From contig NZ_CP029378.1 in NCBI RefSeq assembly GCF_003268675.1, positions 6,820,001-6,884,000 on the forward strand: 64,000 nt of DNA. Reading direction: 5' to 3'. The stretch is from Streptomyces bacillaris. Its GTDB lineage: Bacteria > Actinomycetota > Actinomycetes > Streptomycetales > Streptomycetaceae. Under the pieces are notes generated by a model. That model worked only from the letters and a program-made list of their open reading frames with translations, was not told where the DNA came from and searched no databases. Below are positions 1 to 7,257 of this stretch, one piece after another; the stretch's first letter is position 1, and the number at the start of each line of letters is the position of its first letter. Both the position numbers and the translations under genes were made by a program.

Positions 1-287
1 CCCGCGTTGGCTGGGGCGGGCATGTCCCGGTCGGTCAGGAGTCCAGGGGACGACCGTCGTCGGCTGAAGGATTCCGGCCGATCCGGGCCGGGGGAGCCGG
101 AAGCGGGGCGGTGGCCGAGCAGGCGTCGGGCAGGCGGCCCGAAGCCATGTCGGGCAGGGGCCGGGAGGCTCATCCGCCAGGCGGTGACGAGCGTCTCCGG
201 GGGCGGCCAGGGGGGCGGCCATGGATGTGGGGCGGCGGGCCGGGGAGACCGCCGCTCCGGGGCGTACGTGTCAGGCAGGCCCTGCGG

Positions 288-833
288 TCAGCCGTTGCGC
301 GGGCCCGGGAAGGCCCCGGGGCGCAGCTCCTCGCGGATCGGCTGCTGGACCGCCGACGGCTGCGGCGGCATCGAGCGGGCCGCCGGCACCGTGGGTACGG
401 GAGATCCCGCGCCGGGGCCCACGGCGACCGGGCGGGGGGCCGTCGTGGTGTCGCCCTTCGTCTCGGCGTTCCCCGACTGCGCGGAGGCCCGGCGCGTGCC
501 GTAACGGCGGTGCACCGCCTGCTTGGTGACCCCCAGCGCCGAGCCCACCGCGTCCCAGGAGAAGCCGAGTGAGCGGTCGAAGTCCACCGCCGCGGTGACC
601 AGGGTCTCGACGCTGTCCCGCAGCTCCTGGGCGAGGCGGACGGTGGGGGCCGGGGCCCTGCCGTAGACGACGAAGCCCGCGGAGGGGCCGGAGCGGCGCG
701 GGCGGTAGACGTTGCCCAGCTGGGCGGTGAGTGTGCGCAGCGCGTCCACCTGCCGCCGCACCCGCTCGATGTCCCGCACCAGAAGATGCAGGCTGGCCCG
801 CGCTTGGGCGTCGTGGGTTGCGTGGTCGGCCAT
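288..833 (-). CDS. Conserved hypothetical protein with helix-turn-helix-like segment
   Basis: This 181-residue soluble protein has no family I can name. The N-terminal two thirds are helical, and residues about 90-125 contain a stretch (VGSALGVTKQAVHRRYG) that looks like the recognition part of a sigma-70 region 4 or Lrp-type helix-turn-helix. It may therefore bind DNA. The C-terminal third is Pro/Ala/Gly-rich and probably disordered. The ATG at 833 follows a GAGAGG ribosome site on the minus strand. It is transcribed away from fmt across a 465-base repeat-containing spacer. Codon use is typical of the genus. The role is unknown; a regulatory role is inferred only from the HTH-like segment. 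Confidence 0.75.
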   Translation of the reverse strand: MADHATHDAQARASLHLLVRDIERVRRQVDALRTLTAQLGNVYRPRRSGPSAGFVVYGRAPAPTVRLAQELRDSVETLVTAAVDFDRSLGFSWDAVGSALGVTKQAVHRRYGTRRASAQSGNAETKGDTTTAPRPVAVGPGAGSPVPTVPAARSMPPQPSAVQQPIREELRPGAFPGPRNG

Positions 834-1298
834 GAAGAAGCCTCTCGAACCGGCGTTGAAAGGGATCGGGCCGCATCGGGGCGACCCGCTTCGGTCAATC
901 TCCTTTGACCAACGCCCGAGCCGGGTATGTGGTCACGCTATCGGGGCGTATGTGCATATGCACGGGGCGTGCGCGGCGCACGTGCGCCCCCTGATCGCCG
1001 GGCGGGCGGAAGCGACTGAGCCCCCTGGACACTGGTGCGCCCACAGGTCCCGAGCCTCCTGGACTACAGGTGTGCCCACGGGTCCCGAGCCCCCGGAACC
1101 ACTGGTGTGCCCACAGCGCCTGACCCCCTGGATCAGCGATGCACCTGCAGCGGCCGAGCCCCTGATCAGCAGCGCGCTCGCGGCCCTCCGTGCGCCCCCG
1201 AGGCCACCCCCTAGACTGGTGTGCTGCTCGTCACCGTACGTCCTGGCCCGCCCGAGAGGCGCAGGAGTCCGAGAAGCCCGAGAGGCAGTCAGCCACCC
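834..1298. other. Divergent intergenic region with palindromes and repeats
   Basis: This 465-base stretch between the HTH-like gene and fmt carries no convincing gene. It holds three palindromes in 36 bases: GTGCATATGCAC at 952-963, GTGCGCGGCGCAC at 969-981 and GCGCACGTGCGC at 976-987. Four tandem imperfect repeats follow (separate entry). Promoters for both flanking genes must lie here, but I could not pick a convincing -35/-10 pair. Confidence 0.6.
1018..1172 (+). repeat. Four imperfect 34-35 bp tandem repeats upstream of fmt
   Basis: Units start at 1018, 1052, 1087 and 1122 (lengths 34, 35, 35, 34), and a partial fifth unit starts at 1156. Each begins GA(G/C)CC and contains CTGG or CCGG near its start. 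The first three share the core GTG(C/T)GCCCAC followed by a short G/C segment. The fourth is the most diverged (GATGCACCTGC at the equivalent place). The period is close to 3.3 helical turns. The repeats are non-coding in the sense that neither flanking gene reaches them. Confidence 0.7.
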
Positions 1299-2231
1299 AT
1301 GAAGCTCGTCTTCGCCGGCACCCCCGAGGTCGCCGTCCCCGCCCTGGACGCCCTGATCGCCTCCGACCGCCACGAGGTGGCCGCCGTCGTTACCCGGCCC
1401 GACGCCCCCGCCGGGCGCGGCCGCCGGCTGGTGGCCAGCCCGGTGGCCGAGCGGGCGGCCGAGGCCGGGATCGAGGTGCTCAAGCCGGTGAAGCCCCGGG
1501 ACGAGGAGTTCCTCGCCCGGCTGCGCGAGATCGCCCCGGACTGCTGCCCGGTCGTCGCCTACGGGGCCCTGCTGCCCAAGGTGGCCCTGGACGTGCCCGC
1601 CCGCGGCTGGGTCAACCTGCACTTCTCGCTGCTGCCCGCCTGGCGCGGCGCCGCGCCCGTACAGCACTCCCTGATGGCCGGGGACGAGGTGACCGGTGCC
1701 TCGACCTTTCTGATCGAGGAGGGGCTCGACTCCGGGCCGGTCTACGGGGTCCTCACCGAGGAGATCCGCCCCACCGACACCAGCGGCGACCTGCTCACCC
1801 GGCTCGCCTTCGCCGGGGCCGGGCTGCTCGCGGCCACCATGGACGGCATCGAGGACGGCACCCTGCACGCCGTGCCGCAGCCCCACGAGGGCGTCACCCT
1901 GGCCCCGAAGATCACCGTGGAGGACGCCCAGGTCGACTGGTCGGCCCCCGCCCTGCGCGTCGACCGCGTGGTGCGCGGCTGCACCCCCGCGCCCGGTGCC
2001 TGGACCCTCTTCCGGGGCGAGCGGCTCAAGCTCGTCCAGGCCACGCCCGTTCTGGACCGTACCGACCTGGCGCCCGGCGAGCTGTCGGCGGCGAAGAACA
2101 ACGTGTACGCGGGCACCGGCTCGCACGCCGTCGAGCTGCTCTGGGTCCAGCCGCAGGGCAAGAAGCCGATGAAGGCCGCCGACTGGGCGCGCGGCGTCCG
2201 GATCGCCCCCGGCGAGCTGCTGGGCCTCTGA
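1299..2231 (+). CDS. fmt: Methionyl-tRNA formyltransferase
   Basis: This enzyme formylates Met-tRNA(fMet) with 10-formyltetrahydrofolate for translation initiation. It has 310 residues, the usual bacterial length. It opens with the family motif MKLVFAGTPE, and the ATG at 1299 was chosen on that basis because the open frame extends further upstream. The formyltransferase fold occupies about 1-200 with the signature NLHFSLLPAWRG. The catalytic triad is visible as N106, H108 and D144 (LDSGPVYG). The OB-fold tRNA-binding domain follows from about 200 to the end. The gene runs with rsmB and rpe in the same direction. The last eight codons and stop are imperfectly duplicated just downstream (separate entry). 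def and priA, frequent partners of fmt, are not within the window. Confidence 0.96.
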   Translation: MKLVFAGTPEVAVPALDALIASDRHEVAAVVTRPDAPAGRGRRLVASPVAERAAEAGIEVLKPVKPRDEEFLARLREIAPDCCPVVAYGALLPKVALDVPARGWVNLHFSLLPAWRGAAPVQHSLMAGDEVTGASTFLIEEGLDSGPVYGVLTEEIRPTDTSGDLLTRLAFAGAGLLAATMDGIEDGTLHAVPQPHEGVTLAPKITVEDAQVDWSAPALRVDRVVRGCTPAPGAWTLFRGERLKLVQATPVLDRTDLAPGELSAAKNNVYAGTGSHAVELLWVQPQGKKPMKAADWARGVRIAPGELLGL

Positions 2232-2265
2232 GAGCCCGTTCCCGGCAAGCTGCTCGGCCTCTGAG
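2208..2265 (+). repeat. In-frame imperfect duplication of the fmt 3' end
   Basis: A 25-base segment at 2208-2232, covering the last fmt codons and the TGA, recurs at 2241-2265 with two mismatches and a period of 33 bases. The copy is in the same reading frame. Beyond the real stop the frame reads E-P-V-P-G-K-L-L-G-L and then another TGA, mirroring the true end P-G-E-L-L-G-L. It looks like a tandem duplication left outside the gene. Confidence 0.75.
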
Positions 2266-2362
2266 CCCCGCTTCCGGACTCCGGGCGCCCGTTCGGGTGC
2301 CCGGTGGCGGCGACGTACGCTGGGAGGGTTCGTCCCCTCACCCTCAGCGGAGCACCTTCCAC

Positions 2363-3796
2363 GTGAACGACCAGCCGCGTCGCCGTCCCGCCAAGCCCCA
2401 CCGCCGCCCCAAGAAGGACCCCGTCCGCTTCCTCGCCTTCGAGGCGCTGCGGGCCGTCGACGAGCGGGACGCGTACGCCAACCTCGTGCTGCCCCCGCTG
2501 CTGAAGAAGGCCCGCGCCAAGGGCGACTTCGACGGCCGGGACGCGGCGCTGGCGACCGAGCTGGTCTACGGGACGCTGCGCCGCCAGGGCACGTACGACG
2601 CGATCGTGGCGGCCTGCATCGACCGGCCGCTCCGTGAGGTCGACCCGCCGGTGCTGGACGTGCTGAACATGGGCGTCCACCAGCTCCTGGGCACCCGCAT
2701 CCCCACCCACGCCGCCGTCTCCGCCAGTGTGGAGCTGGCCCGGGTGGTGCTGGGCGAGGGGCGGGCGAAGTTCGTCAACGCGGTGCTGCGCAAGGTCTCC
2801 GCGCACGACCTGGACGGCTGGGTGGAGAAGGTCGCGCCGCCGTACGAGGAGGACGCCGAGGACCACCTCGCGGTCGTCCACTCCCACCCGCGCTGGGTCG
2901 TCTCGGCGCTCTGGGACGCGCTCGGCGGCGGCCGGGCCGGGATCGAGGACCTGCTGGAGGCCGACAACGAGCGGCCCGAGGTGACGCTCGTGGCCCGCCC
3001 CGGCCGCTCCACCACCGAGGAGCTGGTCAAGGCGCTCGGCGACGAGAACGCGCTGCCGGGCCGCTGGTCCCCGTACGCCGTGCGGATGGCCGAGGGCGGC
3101 GAGCCCGGGGCCCTGACGGCGGTCCAGGAGGGCCGGGCGGGCGTCCAGGACGAGGGCAGCCAGCTGGTCGCCGCCGCGCTGGCCGCCGTCCCGGTGGAGG
3201 GCCGGGACACCCGCTGGCTGGACGGCTGCGCAGGCCCCGGCGGCAAGGCCGCCCTGCTGGCCGCCCTCGCCGCCGAGCGGGGGGCCACCCTGCTGGCCGC
3301 CGAGAAGCAGCCGCACCGGGCCCGGCTGGTCGAGCGGGCGCTCGCCGGCAACCCGGGTCCGTACCAGGTGATCACCGCCGACGGCACCCGCCCGCCGTGG
3401 CTGCCCGGCACCTTCGACCGCATTCTCATGGACGTGCCGTGCTCCGGCCTGGGCGCGCTCCGCCGCCGCCCCGAGGCCCGCTGGCGGCGCCGCGCGGAGG
3501 ACCTGGAGGCCTTCTCGCCGCTCCAACGCGCCCTGCTGCGCGAGGCGTTGAAGGCCGTACGGGTCGGGGGCGTGGTCGGGTACGCCACCTGCTCGCCGCA
3601 TCTCGCGGAGACCCGGGTGGTCGTCGAGGACGTCCTGAAGGGGCGTGGCGGCGAGCCGGTGGAGGCCGAGTGGGTCGATGCCCGCCCGCTGATGCCGGGC
3701 GTGCCCGCCCTCGGGGACGGACCCGATGTCCAGCTCTGGCCGCATCTGCACGGGACCGACGCCATGTATCTCGCTCTGCTGCGCAGGACCGGCTGA
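2363..3796 (+). CDS. rsmB: 16S rRNA (cytosine-967-C5)-methyltransferase RsmB/Fmu
   Basis: This 477-residue RNA m5C methyltransferase has an N-terminal NusB-like RNA-binding domain (about 25-165, after a basic tail rich in Arg/Pro/Lys) and a C-terminal Rossmann methyltransferase domain. The SAM-binding motif LDGCAGPGGK starts at residue 286. The two conserved cysteines of the family are C360 in MDVPCSGLG and C410 in YATCSPH; the TCS cysteine is expected to be the nucleophile and the PCS cysteine the release residue. The GTG at 2363 follows GGAG at 2349-2352, and a longer open frame upstream runs antisense-like through fmt. The gene lies 131 bases after fmt and is probably cotranscribed with it. 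This fmt-rsmB pairing is common in bacteria. Confidence 0.94.
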   Translation: MNDQPRRRPAKPHRRPKKDPVRFLAFEALRAVDERDAYANLVLPPLLKKARAKGDFDGRDAALATELVYGTLRRQGTYDAIVAACIDRPLREVDPPVLDVLNMGVHQLLGTRIPTHAAVSASVELARVVLGEGRAKFVNAVLRKVSAHDLDGWVEKVAPPYEEDAEDHLAVVHSHPRWVVSALWDALGGGRAGIEDLLEADNERPEVTLVARPGRSTTEELVKALGDENALPGRWSPYAVRMAEGGEPGALTAVQEGRAGVQDEGSQLVAAALAAVPVEGRDTRWLDGCAGPGGKAALLAALAAERGATLLAAEKQPHRARLVERALAGNPGPYQVITADGTRPPWLPGTFDRILMDVPCSGLGALRRRPEARWRRRAEDLEAFSPLQRALLREALKAVRVGGVVGYATCSPHLAETRVVVEDVLKGRGGEPVEAEWVDARPLMPGVPALGDGPDVQLWPHLHGTDAMYLALLRRTG

Positions 3797-3954
3797 ATAT
3801 CGCCCTGACAATCGGTCTCTCCCGGCCTCGCCGCACGGCAAAAGAAAAGTAAAGCACTGGCAAAATGCGCAGAATGTGCGAACTGTGATGGCCGGGTGAG
3901 CCTTTGGCGACCGCCGAGGCGAGGAACCGGCGCGGAACATGGCAGGCTTGGGGC

Positions 3955-4638
3955 ATGGCGCAGATCAACCCCAGCATCCTGTCCGCCGATTTCGCCCGTC
4001 TCGCCGAGGAGGCGAAGGCCGTCGAAGGCGCGGACTGGCTCCACGTCGACGTGATGGACAACCACTTCGTGCCCAACCTGACCCTCGGCGTGCCGATCGT
4101 CGAGGCGCTGGGCAAGGCCACGGACACCCCGCTGGACTGCCACCTCATGATCGAGGACCCCGACCGCTGGGCCCCGCAGTATGTGGAGGCGGGCGCCGGT
4201 TCGGTCACCTTCCACGCCGAGGCCGCCGCGGCGCCGGTGCGCCTGGCGCGGGAGATCCGGGCGAAGGGGGCGCGGGCGTCGATGGCGCTCAAGCCCGCCA
4301 CGCCCATCGAGCCGTACGAGGACCTGCTCCCCGAGCTGGACATGCTGCTGATCATGACCGTCGAGCCGGGCTTCGGTGGCCAGGCCTTCCTGGACATCAT
4401 GCTGCCGAAGATCCGCCGCACCCGGGAGCTGATCAGCAAGCACGGTCTGGAGCTGTGGCTCCAGGTCGACGGCGGGGTCTCGGCGACCACGATCGAGCGG
4501 TGCGCCGAGGCGGGCGCCGACGTCTTCGTCGCGGGATCGGCGGTCTACGGGGCGGACGACCCGGCGGGCGCGGTGCGAGGTCTGCGGGCCCAGGCGGAGG
4601 CGGCCACGGCCGCCGCGCCCTGGGCATGCGGCCACTGA
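3955..4638 (+). CDS. rpe: Ribulose-phosphate 3-epimerase
   Basis: This enzyme interconverts D-ribulose 5-phosphate and D-xylulose 5-phosphate in the pentose phosphate pathway. The 227-residue TIM barrel is of normal length. The start at 3955 gives the canonical MAQINPSILSADF. Metal and catalytic motifs are HVDVMDNHFVPN (about 34-45), HLMIEDP, the flexible loop MTVEPGFGGQ, and the phosphate-binding end VDGGVSATT followed by FVAGSAVYG. The catalytic Asp/His set of the family is intact. The gene follows rsmB by 158 bases. That spacer is unusually A-rich for this chromosome (around 3838-3885) and probably holds a promoter, although no clear consensus was found. Confidence 0.95.
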   Translation: MAQINPSILSADFARLAEEAKAVEGADWLHVDVMDNHFVPNLTLGVPIVEALGKATDTPLDCHLMIEDPDRWAPQYVEAGAGSVTFHAEAAAAPVRLAREIRAKGARASMALKPATPIEPYEDLLPELDMLLIMTVEPGFGGQAFLDIMLPKIRRTRELISKHGLELWLQVDGGVSATTIERCAEAGADVFVAGSAVYGADDPAGAVRGLRAQAEAATAAAPWACGH

Positions 4639-4740
4639 ACAAAGGGCAGATGAACGCGGCCCGACGGGGCCGATCAAGGGTCGCCGGATCTGACAGGATG
4701 ACGGCGTATCGGGCGTGTGAACAGCAGTGAGGAGATCGCG

Positions 4741-5766
4741 GTGTCTGGCATCTCGGCGGGTCGGTCAGCCATGCGGATGGGACCCGCGGAGCTGGTGCAG
4801 GCGGCGGCCATGGCCCGCCGGTTCTACCTGGAGGGCAAGTCCAAGATCCAGATCGCCGAGGAGTTCGGCGTCAGCCGCTTCAAGGTGGCCCGGGTCCTGG
4901 AGACGGCCCTGGAGCGTGATCTCGTACGGATCGAGATCCGGGTGCCGGCCGAGCTGGACGCCGAACGCTCCGACGCGCTCCGGGCCCGCTACGGGCTGCG
5001 CCACGCGGTCGTCGTCGAGTCCCCGGCCGAGGAGCAGGACGACGCTCCCGACCCGGAGAACCTGGGCGAGGTCGCGGCCGACCTCCTCGGTGAGCTGGTG
5101 GCCGAGGGCGATGTGCTCGGCCTGGCCTGGGGCCGCTCCACCATCCACATGGCGGCGGCGCTCGACCGCCTGCCGCCCTGCACCGTCGTCCAGCTGACCG
5201 GGGTGTACGACGCGGGCACCGCCGAGCGCGGCTCGGTCGAGGCGGTCCGCCGGGCCGCCCAGGTCTCCGGCGGCGAGGCCCACCCCATCTACGCCCCGAT
5301 GCTGCTGCCCGACCCGGCGACGGCTGCCGCGCTGCGCGAGCAGACGGGCATCGCCCGCGCCTTCGAGTACTTCGACAAGGTGACGGTCGCCGCCGTCTCC
5401 ATCGGCTCCTGGGAGCCGGGCATCTCCACGGTCCACGACATGCTCTCCGACGAGGAGCGCGCCCACTACGCCTCGCTCGGCGTCGCCGCCGAGATGTCCG
5501 CGCACCTCTTCGACGCCGACGGCCGCCGGGTCGGGCGCGACCTGGGCGAGCGGTGCATCACGGTGGAGGCGGACCGGCTGCGCCGCATCCCCGAGGTGGT
5601 GGCCATCGCGGGCGGTCTGCGCAAGGCCGCCGCGATCGGGGCCGTACTCCGGTCGGGTCTGGTCACCAGCCTGGTGACGGACACCGCCGCCGCCGACTAT
5701 CTGCTCACCGAGTCGGCCGCCGGGGTGCGCCCGGCGCTGGAGCGGGCGGACCCGGACGGGGAGTGA
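4741..5766 (+). CDS. SorC/DeoR-type sugar-binding transcriptional regulator
   Basis: This 341-residue regulator has an N-terminal HTH (residues about 34-55, KIQIAEEFGVSRFKVARVL) and a C-terminal SorC-type sugar-phosphate-binding domain of the NagB/RpiA fold from about 70 onward (GLAWGRSTIHMAAAL, GGLRKAAAI). The family senses phosphorylated sugars, so regulation of a pentose or related carbon pathway is plausible next to rpe, but no target is shown. The GTG at 4741 was preferred because GTGAGGAG sits six bases upstream at 4727-4734. A GTG at 4717 would add eight residues without a ribosome site. It is followed by a strong hairpin terminator. Confidence 0.88.
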   Translation: MSGISAGRSAMRMGPAELVQAAAMARRFYLEGKSKIQIAEEFGVSRFKVARVLETALERDLVRIEIRVPAELDAERSDALRARYGLRHAVVVESPAEEQDDAPDPENLGEVAADLLGELVAEGDVLGLAWGRSTIHMAAALDRLPPCTVVQLTGVYDAGTAERGSVEAVRRAAQVSGGEAHPIYAPMLLPDPATAAALREQTGIARAFEYFDKVTVAAVSIGSWEPGISTVHDMLSDEERAHYASLGVAAEMSAHLFDADGRRVGRDLGERCITVEADRLRRIPEVVAIAGGLRKAAAIGAVLRSGLVTSLVTDTAAADYLLTESAAGVRPALERADPDGE

Positions 5767-5781
5767 CCTCGGGCGCGTAGC

Positions 5782-5821
5782 GGAGGAGGCCGGACACCCT
5801 TGGGGGTGTCCGGCCTCCTCC
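5782..5821. terminator. Perfect 18-bp hairpin, bidirectional terminator
   Basis: Arms 5782-5799 and 5804-5821 are perfectly complementary with a four-base loop. The hairpin lies between the convergent SorC regulator and terpene synthase genes and can serve both strands. Confidence 0.85.
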
Positions 5822-5845
5822 CATAGCGCGTAACGCCTCGGCGCC

Positions 5846-6940
5846 TCACCCCTGGCGCGGCGCCTCCGCGGCGCACGCCTGGCGCGGGACCTCCGCCGCG
5901 CCCGGGGCGGCCTCCGCGTGGTCGGGCGCTATGCCCAGCACGGTCTCCTCCAGATACTGCTCGGGCTCCTCGTACTGGCCCACGTCGGCCGGGTTGTAGC
6001 GCGGGGTCAGCCGCGACCAGTCCAGGTTCCCCCGCATCCAGCTGCGCATCCCCTCCAGATACGGCACCAGCAGCCCGATCAGCTCCGGATACAGCTCCAG
6101 CAGCTCGTCCTCGGCGGTCAGGAACCGCTCCGTCTCCAGCGCCAGCCGCTCCGCGACATGGTCCAGCGCCTGCTGCTCGCCGAGGCCCCGGTGGTGGCGG
6201 ACCAGGTGGACGAGATTGTGGATCTCGCCGAGCACCTGCTCCTTCTCGAAGGAGTAGACGTCGTTGGCCCAGCACACATGGTTGCAGGCGGCTTCCAGGG
6301 CGGTGATGAACCGGGGGTCGTTGTGGAGCGACTCCGGTGCCTCGATCCGGGCGACGATCTCTATGAGGTCCATGCAGACGTGGATGGCCCCGGTGTGCCG
6401 CCGCTTGGCGATGTACGTCTCCTCGGACGGCACCACGCCCTCGGCACGGTTGCCCGCCTCCCAGGTGGTGGCCGTCGTGAGGTAGGTGACCAGATGCCAG
6501 GCGAACCGGGTCCGCCAGTGGGGGGCCGCGTTCGGTGTCGTACGTGCCCACAGGTCCATCAGGGCGATCACGGCGGCGGGCAGCTCCTCGCCCGGCAGGG
6601 GCGCCGGGGCGGTGCCGTCCACCACGGCCCGCATCCGGTCCACCACGGCGCGCACCAGCTCGGGGGAGCGGCCGAGGTGGCCGTCGTCGAGCTGGTCGTC
6701 GACGAGGAAGAGCCAGACGAACCAATCGGCCACCAGATCGAGGTGCTCCGGATCGGCCGTCGGGTAGACCATGCCGACGAACGCGCCGAAATCGGCTTGT
6801 TCGAAGCGGTTCATCGCGGACTCGCGGTGCACCAGACCCGTCTGTCTGACCCAGGTGGCCAGATGGCCACGGACGTGCCCGACGTGCGGATTCGTCCGCT
6901 GGGGGAACGGGCAGTAGATGTCCGGCAGTTCGCTGTCCAC
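5846..6940 (-). CDS. Class I terpene synthase (probable sesquiterpene cyclase)
   Basis: This 364-residue enzyme of the bacterial terpene cyclase family ionises a prenyl diphosphate (usually farnesyl diphosphate) and cyclises it in the cytosol. The metal-binding motifs are complete. The Asp-rich motif VDDQLDD covers residues 81-86, and the NSE triad NDVYSFEKE has N226, S230 and E234. A C-terminal Arg-Tyr pair (PRYNP) closes the active site. The GTG at 6940 was chosen because homologues start shortly before the PDIYCPFPQR segment. An ATG at 7054 would add 38 residues rich in Cys and Pro, which is unlikely. No P450 or other tailoring gene is adjacent. The product cannot be read from the sequence. 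Given my recollection of S. griseus gene order, a GecA-like (+)-epicubenol synthase is one candidate, unverified. Confidence 0.9.
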   Translation of the reverse strand: MDSELPDIYCPFPQRTNPHVGHVRGHLATWVRQTGLVHRESAMNRFEQADFGAFVGMVYPTADPEHLDLVADWFVWLFLVDDQLDDGHLGRSPELVRAVVDRMRAVVDGTAPAPLPGEELPAAVIALMDLWARTTPNAAPHWRTRFAWHLVTYLTTATTWEAGNRAEGVVPSEETYIAKRRHTGAIHVCMDLIEIVARIEAPESLHNDPRFITALEAACNHVCWANDVYSFEKEQVLGEIHNLVHLVRHHRGLGEQQALDHVAERLALETERFLTAEDELLELYPELIGLLVPYLEGMRSWMRGNLDWSRLTPRYNPADVGQYEEPEQYLEETVLGIAPDHAEAAPGAAEVPRQACAAEAPRQG

Positions 6941-7257
6941 AGGCGGATCTGGATCCTCTCCGGTCAAACGGTGTGCCGGGGCCGCCGATGTGCCGGAGCG
7001 GCACCTCGGACACCCCGAGACCTGCGGCTTTGAAGCTACCTGACCCGTTGTCACCGGGTCCAGGGATGGTGATCACGAATGATTCGAATCCCGTTCGGGT
7101 AGAGTCCGTGGGTAAGGCAGGTTCCACTTGCCCGGGACCCCCGGCCACCTCTCAGGAGGCCTCCAGGATCGCTTTGGAGGAACAGACGAACGCGGGGGTC
7201 TTTTGCTGTGTCTTCGTGGAAACGACCTGCGCCGTTTCGTATGAAAAAATGAGATTT

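Noticed and set aside
1..287. Open frames at the left edge
   Set aside because: All have the Arg/Pro/Gly composition of false frames, and none shows a motif or ribosome site that beats chance. I see no supported gene here.
1018..1172. Tandem repeats as a CRISPR array
   Set aside because: The 34-35 base units are contiguous and diverged, there are no unique spacers between identical repeats and no cas genes are near.
7076..7095. T-arm-like string GATTCGAATCCCGTTCG suggesting a tRNA
   Set aside because: No acceptor, D or anticodon arms can be built around it on either strand. It is better explained as a short palindrome.
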